NCBI GenBank assembly: GCA_018136815.1
Contig: CM030938.1
Location: 532,128 to 596,127, forward strand
Reading direction: 5' to 3'
DNA from: Isochrysis galbana
Taxonomy: Eukaryota > Haptophyta > Isochrysidales > Isochrysidaceae
DNA: 64,000 bases
The notes under the pieces were generated by a model. The model ran no database searches, had not been told where the DNA came from, and saw only the letters and a program-made list of their open reading frames with translations. Made by a program: the position numbers and the translations under genes. Shown piece after piece: positions 48,276 to 55,531 of the stretch. The first letter of the stretch is position 1. The number at the start of each line of letters is the position of its first letter.

Positions 48276-50240
48276 TCACCCGAGTTTTGGGGTGTTGTGC
48301 CCTCGCATTGGCAGTCTGATGCCATCAAATGCACTATGCCCGCCTCTGCCCCTCGGCATTATCTTCTTGTTGAGCCTTTTCTTGTGATAGGCTGGTCCCC
48401 ATGGCCATTGCAAAGAGATGAGGGGTGTTGGTCTGCCACTGCGAGCAAAGGCAAGAGCGTACGCAAGGCGAGAGACGGCAGAGCGTAGGACAAGGACGTG
48501 CATGTCGCAATCTGCGAGCATGTCAATGTCGGTGAGAGCGTCGATGGCGACGGCCGAGCCGGAGAGCATACCTTCCGAGTGCTCTTTCACGCGATTCTCG
48601 ATAAAAATGTTGGACTTGAATTTGGCGCGATCAATCTCAAGAGTTCGGCAGACAAATCCTAGAAAACCTTGCTTGCATAAAGCTGCAGCGTTTGCATCAT
48701 CGGTAGCGAGGACGATGCGGTTCGCCCCGTACGCATCTCTTAGGCGTAAGGCTTGCTCGAAGTAGACTGACTTGTTGGCGGGGCAGAAGCGACGGGCTGC
48801 ACATGAATCCCCACCCCGGATATGCATGCCAATCACACGCCCAGAGCCAAAGCCGGCGCCGCGGCGGACAAAGTCGATGGTGGCGCGGCGCTTCTTGACC
48901 TGCGGCAGCAGCGAAAGTGGTTGGGTGCGCCGCATCCCCTATATCCTAGGCACAACAACAGCAAGAAGAGCATACACGCCCTTACTCGGGCCACTCTGAC
49001 CGCTTTCTGTTCATCACTCACAGCCAGTGCGGGAATCCGTGCAACACGTGCGCAAATTCGTGAAATACGAGGAGCAGCAAGCGTCTGCTGGCTTGAGCTT
49101 CTTGACACAAAATTCAAGTGCGCGTTGATTAAGCCCTCTGCTTACCTCGGCGCTCGTGTGTTCTGACATATGCTGAAAGAAGAAGTGTGCAAGCTGCGCT
49201 GACACCCAAAAGGAACCGTATGAGTCGAAGCCCGACAGCCCAATGTTGAGCGGGTTGCGTCTGCGTGGCATCACAGCGGGCTGGAAGGGGACACCATGGA
49301 ATGGAGCTGGCAAGGGTGCATCCCGTAGAAAAAGTACACTGCGACATGAGGTCAAATTAAAGTAGCAAGATAACGAACGCGCATGGCGACCGCAAAAGTA
49401 GCCGGAAGTCCAGGCAAGTGACGAGTGAGGACCTGAAGAAAATGAGGAGATGAAGAGTCGCAGTATTGGTAAGGGTCGGGACGACGGGTATCCCACAAAG
49501 TGACGTACACATTCGTAAATTGACATTTGGAAAATAGCTCGACGACAGGACAACGCGGAAGGGCCCGGACGCAACGGCATACCGAACACGAGCTGCTTCC
49601 CGAGAGTCAAGGCGCGCGCCATGAACATCATGCTGTACTCAATCGCGGAGCCAAACCCTATGAGGGGCAATTCGTGAATGTAGTACACATCCGTTGCTGA
49701 TGTGCAGCCGTTCGCTGAACTCACAAACTGCTGAGCTTGTATCTTCTCTCTCAATGCATCCCGCAGCCGTGCCATCTCCACGGGCGGCGGATTCGAGTAG
49801 GCGTGGTCAGCGGTGGGAACGTATACGAATTCGAAGTTAACGGAGGAATCGTTCCCGACACCGAGATCAACACAGCCGCCTCCCAGCCCGTCGTGAAGCT
49901 TGCCTGTGGACAAGATGCCGTCGGTCGTCCAAGCGGCGCACTTGGAGCCATCGAGCGTGCGGATGCTGGCTGGGCTCTGGCTCCGTCCAGTGAAGCGCTC
50001 ATCGGCCTGCGACCGAGCGGGTGGTTGACAGAATCATATGCCCCCATCTCTGAGCGTGGCGCAGCCAGCATAAACGGGGCGAGGAGGGCACATGTGGCTC
50101 ACTGCAATGAGGCTTTGGAATTGTGCGGCCGTCACAAGTAGCGGTGGGCCCAGATCGCCTCGCGCCGCAGCGTAGTCCATCGTGCGAAGAGGATTCAGAT
50201 TTTGTGCGGCGACGGTGAGGATGCACGTCCACACCAACAC
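48276..50240 (-). CDS. FUT8-like (GT23-type) glycosyltransferase, multi-exon
   Basis: The last exon (48899-48276) reads VKKRRATIDFVRRGAGFGSG, RVIGMHIRGGDSC, YFEQALRLRDAYGANRIVLA, TDDANAA and SGSAVAIDALTDIDMLADCD. The H-[IV]-R-G-D block with the later S-x-D-[IM]-D-L-x-L-A-like segment is the GDP-fucose-binding signature of alpha-1,6-fucosyltransferase-type enzymes. Preceding exon 49432-49146 (PHSSLAWTSGYFCGRH to MSEHTSAE) is joined across a 246-bp intron (48900-49145, GTAAGC...GCAG, phase 0). Before that, an exon ending at 49511 (GFGSAIEYSMMFMARALTLG, GKQLVFGMPL) is joined across a 78-bp intron (49433-49510). Upstream, the frame through 49510-50000 (FVYVPTADHAYSNP, DVYYIHELPLIGFG) is coding-like. 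A hydrophobic segment near 50240 (VLVWTCILTVAA) could be a Golgi signal anchor, but the 5' exon structure and start are unresolved. Expected role: fucosylation in the Golgi. Acceptor unknown. Confidence 0.75.
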
Positions 50241-50530
50241 GCCGAGAGCGGTGTCTCTGCCTCTCGCCCCCCCCCCCCCCTACCCCCCCTCTCTCTCTGC
50301 CTCGCTTGGCTGGGAGCGCGCCACGCCGGGGCTCGCCAGCCGAGTCAAAAACAGACGGCGAGGAAACCGCTATTAAAGAGGAAAATAAAAAGGAAAAGAG
50401 AGGAGGAGTCGGAAGCACAATCGGGAGGGGGGGGGGGGGGAGCAAGCCCGATTGGGTGCAAGCCCGACTGTTGTTGAATACAAATACTAGAGGCATGAGC
50501 CTCGTAGAACGGCCCGCTTCGTGAAGCGGC
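50241..50530. other. Low-complexity region upstream of the glycosyltransferase
   Basis: A 14-base C run (50267-50280), CT-rich, then A/G-rich sequence with a G run near 50427-50440. Confidence 0.6.
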
Positions 50531-50538
50531 CCGCGACG

Positions 50539-51043
50539 TTCCCCATGGCTCCCACGGCCAAGCCCAAGCCTCCCTCGCGCCCAGAGTTGCCCAAAGGGCA
50601 CTGCACTGTGCAGGCGCGCGATGCCCGCGCCCTCGAGCGAGCACGCGCGCTCGAGGACATCCAAAAGGCGGTGGCCTACTGCCGCGAGCACCGCGTACAG
50701 CGGCGCCAAAGCCGCCGTTGCCCCGGGACTGTTCCCTCTGGCAACACGGCACAAGGTACAAGGTAACCACCGCGCTTGCAAAGGCGGCGGAGGGAAAAGC
50801 AACAGCAAGAGACTCCAACCAACAGATCCTCACCAACAACGAGCGGCTGAAACTTGCTCAGTGGATTCTGTCCCGTGCTGACTCCCACGAGCCCCAAAAC
50901 AGACACCAGATATCTCTCGTAAGGTCCGCGAGATGCTCGGCGAGCGGCACCGCTTCAACAAGTCTAAGAAGTTCGGGGCAAGGGCGCCATTCTCCTGAAC
51001 ACTGAACACCCCCGAGTTGCAGCACTTGAACTCGGACGTCGAC
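50539..51043 (+). pseudogene. Tc5/pogo-like transposase HTH remnant, left part
   Basis: The frame from MAPTAKPKPPSRPELPKGHC continues (with frame changes) to YKVTTALAKAAEGKATARDS, NQQILTNNERLKLAQWILSR and a KVREMLGERHRFNKSKKFG stretch. 'LTNNERLKLAQWILSRAD..' resembles the second helix-turn-helix (Tc5/CENP-B type) of pogo/jerky transposases. A CT slip (TATCTCTCGT, 50911-50920) breaks the frame. It continues on the other side of element F at 52204. Assignment by motif only. Confidence 0.5.
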
Positions 51044-51060
51044 CTCTCCCATACATTCTT
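51044..51060. repeat. 17-bp target-site duplication of F, left
   Basis: CTCTCCCATACATTCTT, repeated exactly at 52204-52220. Confidence 0.9.
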
Positions 51061-51170
51061 AATTTAATTTTTAACAAATTTTTATGGGTCGCGGCGCGGC
51101 AAAGGAACGGGGCTAGCGCTCACTCAAGACAGGACACCCTGCCGCGGCAAGCGCAAGCACCCTTCCCCCC

Positions 51171-52178
51171 TTATGCCACCCAGCTCCTCACTAGCTTTCT
51201 ACCTGCGCTAGCCAGAGCGCCCCTCCCTCCACACTCAGACAGCCCCCTACGCCAGGATCCTGTTCTGGTCTCGCAGGCAAGGGGGCCTAATGGGAGGGAG
51301 AGGAGCAACTCCTCAGAGAGGAGCTGTGGGGAAGGAGATGTCTGAGTGGGGGCGCTATACCCTTGCGCTAGGCATGGGCAGCGACGCCGCCTCAAGACAT
51401 GTCCTCCCTCTTGTCTTAAGTCGAAATTATTGGTGCTTGAAACAGAGAACGAGGGGGTTTGTGCTTCTTGGGTTGGTTGTAGTTGGAAGAGGGAGTGGGA
51501 GAGGGATTCAAGCATTGGAAGAGGGCCCAAAGGGCATTGAGTTGTAGGTAGTTGTGGCCCACAAGAGTGGGGTGAAAACGATAAGTGTATCAACATGGGT
51601 CTTGAGTTGAACTTTTTGGTGCTTGAAACAGAGGGTGAGGGTGAGGGGGTTCGTGCTGTTTGGGTTGGTTGTGGTGTGAAGGGGGAGTGGGAGAGGGAGT
51701 CTAGTGTTGAAAGAGGGCCCAAGGCAGGGCACTGAGCTGTAGGTACTTGTGGCCCACAAGAGTGGGGTGAAGAAAACAAGTGTGTCAACAAGTTGGGAAA
51801 CAGAGGCATGGGGTGCTCTCCAGGGAAGATTGATGGTTGTGAAGTGCCCTCCCATGATGGGTGCACTGAGGGTAGAGGTTTCCACCATGGGGAGGGCAGC
51901 AAAGCTGCCCTCCCACATGAGGTGCTCTTGGGGTGGGAGGGTTTCCCACTGTTGGAGGGGGTCTCAAAGACCCCCTGCATGCTACGCAGAGCCATGGTGG
52001 CAACCTGTTCGGTGCCAATGCTCGCCACCCCGCGCGCCTGCGCGGGTGTGGTTTGGATGGGTTGGATGGGCTCTGAGAGGGCTTTCTGACGAGCCGCCTC
52101 GGGCGGCATGGGGCGTCCCAGGTGGGGCGCGGTGGCGAGGGTCGCCTGGGGCTCGGGAGCGGTCGCGGCACGCTCCAT
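51171..52178 (-). CDS. Repetitive MERAP ORF1-like protein, element F
   Basis: A 335-residue frame, MERAATAPEPQATLATAPHL. After a 100-residue Pro/Ala/Gln N-terminus typical of the family, it contains an internal duplication: LTHLFSSPHSCGPQVPTAQC...LSHSPFTPQPTQTARTPSPS, then LIHLSFSPHSCGPQLPTTQC...LSHSLFQLQPTQEAQTPSFS, about 60 residues apart. No globular domain and no CCCH fingers. Whether it is translated is unknown. Frame maintenance through the duplicated units argues weakly for coding. Confidence 0.5.
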   Translation of the reverse strand: MERAATAPEPQATLATAPHLGRPMPPEAARQKALSEPIQPIQTTPAQARGVASIGTEQVATMALRSMQGVFETPSNSGKPSHPKSTSCGRAALLPSPWWKPLPSVHPSWEGTSQPSIFPGEHPMPLFPNLLTHLFSSPHSCGPQVPTAQCPALGPLSTLDSLSHSPFTPQPTQTARTPSPSPSVSSTKKFNSRPMLIHLSFSPHSCGPQLPTTQCPLGPLPMLESLSHSLFQLQPTQEAQTPSFSVSSTNNFDLRQEGGHVLRRRRCPCLAQGYSAPTQTSPSPQLLSEELLLSLPLGPLACETRTGSWRRGLSECGGRGALASAGRKLVRSWVA

Positions 52179-52183
52179 AGTTC

Positions 52184-52201
52184 AAACTATAACAATAGTT
52201 T
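52184..52201 (-). promoter_or_regulatory. 5'-terminal hairpin of element F
   Basis: Sense AAACTAT-TGTT-ATAGTTT, identical to A, B and C. It lies 5 nt before ATGG and ends 2 nt inside the target duplication. Confidence 0.87.
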
Positions 52202-52203
52202 TG

Positions 52204-52220
52204 CTCTCCCATACATTCTT
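52204..52220. repeat. 17-bp target-site duplication of F, right
   Basis: Perfect copy of 51044-51060. Confidence 0.9.
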
Positions 52221-52370
52221 TCAGAGGTTGTATCCGTGGTGGCGTGCGCATGGCGTTGCGGTTGCGATCGACGAGGGGACTTCGAGCTTCGAGGGCTGAG
52301 GAGTACCGGCGGTCCAAGAAATTCACGGAGGCCGTAGTGCAGCGGCATTTCTTAGCATTTCTACGGCAAA
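52221..52370 (+). pseudogene. Transposase-like remnant, right part
   Basis: With element F and one duplication copy removed, the frame reads on as SHTFFQRLYPWWRAHGVAVA then IDEGTSS, joining the left part at 51043. Stops follow at once. Too short to classify alone. Confidence 0.4.
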
Positions 52371-53866
52371 TGTGGTCTAGAAAACGAGCTTGTTGACGCG
52401 GGGATCATATTGATCCCCGCACCAAGGTAAGCCTTTCCGCGCTTCCGCGCCCCTTCTGCAGCACATGTGCTGTGCTTGCGGCGTACGCTGTACGTGATTG
52501 CACTGAAAGGTTCCGCGCCCTGAGAGATCTTTTCGCTGAAAAGCCATACATAGTAGCTCCGCAACGAAACCAAAATCGCGGAGTCGTCGGTTGCTACATT
52601 GTCTTCCTTTAGGGCCGGCTGCGGGTCTTCCCATCTCACTCCGGCGTACATCGCCGGGATGTCGCCGCTAGCGTGTCTCGGTGTAAATCTCTTGAAAAAT
52701 TGCTTTGTAACAAGCTCTTCCGCCCTTATGATTTTTTCCGCTAGGGACGGGGACGGTGAGAAAGTACGTCTTTTGTCGATTACTTTGCGATTGAGTTCCG
52801 TTAAGGTGTCCGGCCGGGCCGTCCCGGGGGTCGCCGCCATCTGGGCTTTCCTAGCGTCTGCTACCGCGTCGATTTCCGCTTGCGCGTACCTTTGTCTTCT
52901 GCGAAGCTCGACCGCCTTCGCGAGGAGGATCGAAGATACTTTCCTTTTGGATTCCGTCCAAGTGGATAGCTTGTCCCCGGCGTCCTCTCCCGGATGGACC
53001 GGGTATAGTCTCCTCCAGAGGAGGCCGATCATCTCTCGGGTCTCCGGGTCTTCTAATACCTCCAAAGGTATCTTGGCCTCTATCTCTGTTGCCCTCCGTG
53101 GGGGGGCAATAGCGAAAGTCGCTACTACCGGGTGGTGGTCCGACGCCGCTAGGCCCGTGAAAAGCTTAAGATCTATGTATGCCTTGTGCCATCTCCACGT
53201 GGAGTAGTATTCCGCGGCGTATACCCGATCTATCCTCGTGTGGGTCTGATGCCCGCACCTCGTGTATTGGTCCCTAAGGCCCGGATTTACCAGTAATTGG
53301 ATGTCCGTGAGCCCATGTGTGGCGAGCGCCCTCGCGAGGGCTCTGCCTCCCGAATTTGCGTAAGGGGTCGCTCCCGCGATGGACCGGGTATCTCTACGTA
53401 CGCTCTCCACGCAATTGAAGTCGCCCGCTAATATAGTGTGAGAAAGTATTTCCGGCGTCTCGTGTAGCGTTTTGATGTCTTCTTTTCGTTTATTAGGTTG
53501 AGAATTAAGATACACAGAGGAGAAAGCTATCGTTTCATGCCCGATTTTTGCCTTTACTACTACCAGCCTCCCCGGGATAACTACCGACCAAGATTCTACT
53601 ACTACGTCGCTTCTGTCTCTTCTAATGGCTATCGCCACTCCGCTTCCCGGGTCGCCCCTAGTTGCGGGAGTTTGAAACCAGTCCCACCCTAGGGACCGGG
53701 CCAAGTTTCGCACCTTCAAGTGCCATCCATCGGAGTAATGATGCAATTCTTGCGCATAAAGGATGTGGACTCCTCCTAATCTCGCTTGCGCTAGCGTAGA
53801 TGCTAATTTATGTTTTGCTCCATTCAAATTGTATGTCGCAATCTTAAGATCACTATTATTCACCAT
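52361..53866 (-). CDS. LINE ORF2 N-terminal part with APE-type endonuclease
   Basis: A 501-codon frame starting MVNNSDLKIATYNLNGAKHK. Endonuclease motifs in order: ATYNLNG, YAQELHH, GVAIAIRRDRS, LAGDFNCVES, HTRIDRVYAAEYYS, ASDHHPVVATFAIA. All the usual catalytic positions (Asn, Glu, Asp-x-Asn, Asp-His) are present, so the domain could be active. The linker follows (LLWRRLYPVHPGEDAGDKLS, KQFFKRFTPRHASGDIPAMY, LVSLRSYYVWLFSEKIS), the last part being the usual lead-in to the RT. The true sequence is lost shortly after, and residues from about 450 on are unrelated. The start codon lies inside the ORF1 stop region (11-nt overlap). Confidence 0.88.
   Translation of the reverse strand: MVNNSDLKIATYNLNGAKHKLASTLAQARLGGVHILYAQELHHYSDGWHLKVRNLARSLGWDWFQTPATRGDPGSGVAIAIRRDRSDVVVESWSVVIPGRLVVVKAKIGHETIAFSSVYLNSQPNKRKEDIKTLHETPEILSHTILAGDFNCVESVRRDTRSIAGATPYANSGGRALARALATHGLTDIQLLVNPGLRDQYTRCGHQTHTRIDRVYAAEYYSTWRWHKAYIDLKLFTGLAASDHHPVVATFAIAPPRRATEIEAKIPLEVLEDPETREMIGLLWRRLYPVHPGEDAGDKLSTWTESKRKVSSILLAKAVELRRRQRYAQAEIDAVADARKAQMAATPGTARPDTLTELNRKVIDKRRTFSPSPSLAEKIIRAEELVTKQFFKRFTPRHASGDIPAMYAGVRWEDPQPALKEDNVATDDSAILVSLRSYYVWLFSEKISQGAEPFSAITYSVRRKHSTCAAEGARKRGKAYLGAGINMIPASTSSFSRPHLP
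52395..52415. repeat. Perfect 9-bp stem hairpin near LINE B 3' boundary
   Basis: CGGGGATCA-TAT-TGATCCCCG. It lies where the sequence passes from truncated ORF2 of copy B into the transposase-like DNA. Could be chance or a terminator-like structure. Confidence 0.5.
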
Positions 53867-55508
53867 GACGGTACAGGCAACTTACTCCGTTCACGCAGTA
53901 CCCTGGATAGGCCTTATTAGGTTTCAGATTGCACTTGACCATACAATTTTGTTTACCCGTGGCGGGGTCCTTTACCCAACATCCGGGGATGTCATGGCTG
54001 GAAGAGCATTGGACGATTTGTCGCCCCTTCATGCGATTATTTTTGCATTCGCCTGCCATGAATCGACGGCACGGTGCCGCCGCTCCAAGACCCATTAGGG
54101 CCCTGTAGTCCATGGCGTTGCTTACTTCGCGTTGGCGTTTGCGCTGCTCCGCTTTCGCCTTGTCTTGTTCGCACGTGCATTGGCGAAAGCTGACTTGGTT
54201 CTTGCGTAGATATGAGATAGCCCAGGGCTTATCGTATCCTTTGCACCCGCCCGGGGCGTCGTGTATGGCAATGTCGCCGTCCGGTGTTACGCATTCCACC
54301 GATGAGCGGACCGCGTAGTCCAAGTTGAAGTTTTCCCCGTCATCGAGGGTCACGTGGAAGGTTCGGGGAAAGCGATGGCCCAGGGCGGTGGTGTCTGTGT
54401 ATACGTAGAAGTGCCAAATTGGACGTTTACCGGCTTCTACCTTAGTGATCCCTTCGAGCGTGGTCTTGACTCGCTGTTGATTGCCCCTAAGGACATGGAA
54501 GCCTTCACGCTCCAATGCACTAGCCAGATGCCGAGTTTTAGTTTTGTATGCCTTAATCGGATCGAATATGCGAAACACGATGTAGGTGGCGACCTCTTTG
54601 AGAGAGGACCTGATAGCGCTAGATTTGCGGGGAGCTGAGTCGGCTATCGTGCCATAGGTGACTCCAAACTCATGCGGGACTCCCGAGAGTACCGTTTGAA
54701 GTTTGTCGCCATAAGCGGCCTTGAATTGGTCGTGAGCATCGTCGTCGACGTAGAAAATCCATGGGCCCTTTCGGCCCTTGTCCATCCCATCTGGCGTGGC
54801 ATCTAGGCCCTCTAGCCTAGAGAGAAGAAACTTCATGAACGTGGCTACATCCTCACTTTTAATGTCCTTTTTGTCTTCAGCTAGTTGCGCTAGCTGAATG
54901 AAAAAGGGTGTGTCTTCGGGTTCCTCTTCTTCATCCATTGGAGGGGGAGCGAGTTGGGTGGTGTTGGTGGGAGTCCCTTTGGGATCCGACTGTGGGTCGG
55001 CCCGCTTGCGCGACAGCTGTTGCGGTTGTTGTTGGGCTGGCTGCTTCAGAGCTTGTTGGGCTGGCTCCTTCAGTTTGTTCCCATGCGTGGCTTCTGCATA
55101 CGACTTGGGCGCATGGGTTGTTAGTTGGTTGGTGGGAGCAAAAGCTCCAAGGATTGATTGTTGTGTCAAGTGCCCGCCCCCGAGGGGTGCACTGCTGGTA
55201 GGAGTTACCACCATGGGGGTGGCAGCAATGCTGCCACCCACCATGGGGAGTCCTTGATTGGGTGGCGAGACGGTGGAGCTGGGCGGCTGAGCCAGTTGCT
55301 GGCTCTGTTGCTCTGCAGGGAACAGGGCACGGCCTGTTCCCTGCTTCTGGGGCTGGTGAGGAGGCGAGGGTGGCGGAGCCATGTCGACGTCGGTGTCTGG
55401 TGGGGCAGAGGCCTGCGAGCGCTTTGGCTCCGGCGGTTTGGGGCGGCCCCGTTGGGGCGTCGTGGCGGCGGGGGGCTGGGAGAGGGGAGCGGTCGGCGCG
55501 CGCTCCAT
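53856..55508 (-). CDS. MERAP ORF1 protein with two CCCH-like fingers, copy B
   Basis: 550 residues, MERAPTAPLSQPPAATTPQR, intact. Layout: residues 1-190 Pro/Gln-rich, disordered, with Ser-Pro motifs; about 190-400 a globular domain (SRLEGLDATPDGMDKGRKGP, WIFYVDDDAHDQFKAAYGDK, VLRGNQQRVKTTLEG, FPRTFHVTLDDGENFNLDYA); a Lys/Arg-rich helix (CEQDKAKAEQRKRQREVSNA); and a C-terminal Cys/His module. The module contains CRRFMAGEC-x12-CSSSH (C-x7-C-x12-C-x3-H) and CNLKPNKAYPGYC-VNGVSC-LYRH (C-x11-C-x5-C-x3-H), ending at RHGE. These look like CCCH fingers, not the CCHC knuckles usual in LINE ORF1. Likely binds element RNA; inference. Start chosen at MERAP because every family member has it just after the hairpin. 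Confidence 0.85.
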   Translation of the reverse strand: MERAPTAPLSQPPAATTPQRGRPKPPEPKRSQASAPPDTDVDMAPPPSPPHQPQKQGTGRALFPAEQQSQQLAQPPSSTVSPPNQGLPMVGGSIAATPMVVTPTSSAPLGGGHLTQQSILGAFAPTNQLTTHAPKSYAEATHGNKLKEPAQQALKQPAQQQPQQLSRKRADPQSDPKGTPTNTTQLAPPPMDEEEEPEDTPFFIQLAQLAEDKKDIKSEDVATFMKFLLSRLEGLDATPDGMDKGRKGPWIFYVDDDAHDQFKAAYGDKLQTVLSGVPHEFGVTYGTIADSAPRKSSAIRSSLKEVATYIVFRIFDPIKAYKTKTRHLASALEREGFHVLRGNQQRVKTTLEGITKVEAGKRPIWHFYVYTDTTALGHRFPRTFHVTLDDGENFNLDYAVRSSVECVTPDGDIAIHDAPGGCKGYDKPWAISYLRKNQVSFRQCTCEQDKAKAEQRKRQREVSNAMDYRALMGLGAAAPCRRFMAGECKNNRMKGRQIVQCSSSHDIPGCWVKDPATGKQNCMVKCNLKPNKAYPGYCVNGVSCLYRHGE

Positions 55509-55513
55509 CGCTA

Positions 55514-55531
55514 AAACTATAACAATAGTTT
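55514..55531 (-). promoter_or_regulatory. 5'-terminal hairpin of LINE copy B
   Basis: Sense AAACTAT-TGTT-ATAGTTT, 5 nt before the ORF1 ATG, abutting element C. Confidence 0.87.

Larger units (their letters stand above)
51061..52203 (-). mobile_element. MERAP element F: non-autonomous, 1.14 kb
   Basis: Bounded by a 17-bp duplication. The sense 5' end is the hairpin (52184-52201), then ATGGAGCG at 52178; the 3' end is T/A-rich (sense AAAAATTTGTTAAAAATTAA). Carries one 335-codon ORF1-like frame and no endonuclease or RT. Inserted into a transposase-like coding region, so nested. It shares the ORF1 N-terminal layout and the internal hairpin (GGGAGGGCAGC/GCTGCCCTCCC) with A, B and C, but most of its length is an internally repeated sequence not present in them. 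Confidence 0.85.
52510..55531 (-). mobile_element. MERAP LINE copy B (intact ORF1, truncated ORF2)
   Basis: Sense order: hairpin (55514-55531), ORF1 (55508-53856), overlapping ORF2 (53866 onward) with an intact endonuclease, truncated in the linker before the RT (about 52510, approximate). It inserted in tandem, same orientation, behind element C: its first base directly follows C's ORF2-tail sequence without spacer. Nearly identical to copy A where both exist, so recently active or recently duplicated. Confidence 0.87.

Noticed and set aside
54931-55531. Continuation of the element C fusion frame into LINE B
   Set aside because: Past 55532 the frame reads LINE B ORF1 DNA out of frame, so only the part upstream of the junction is meaningful.
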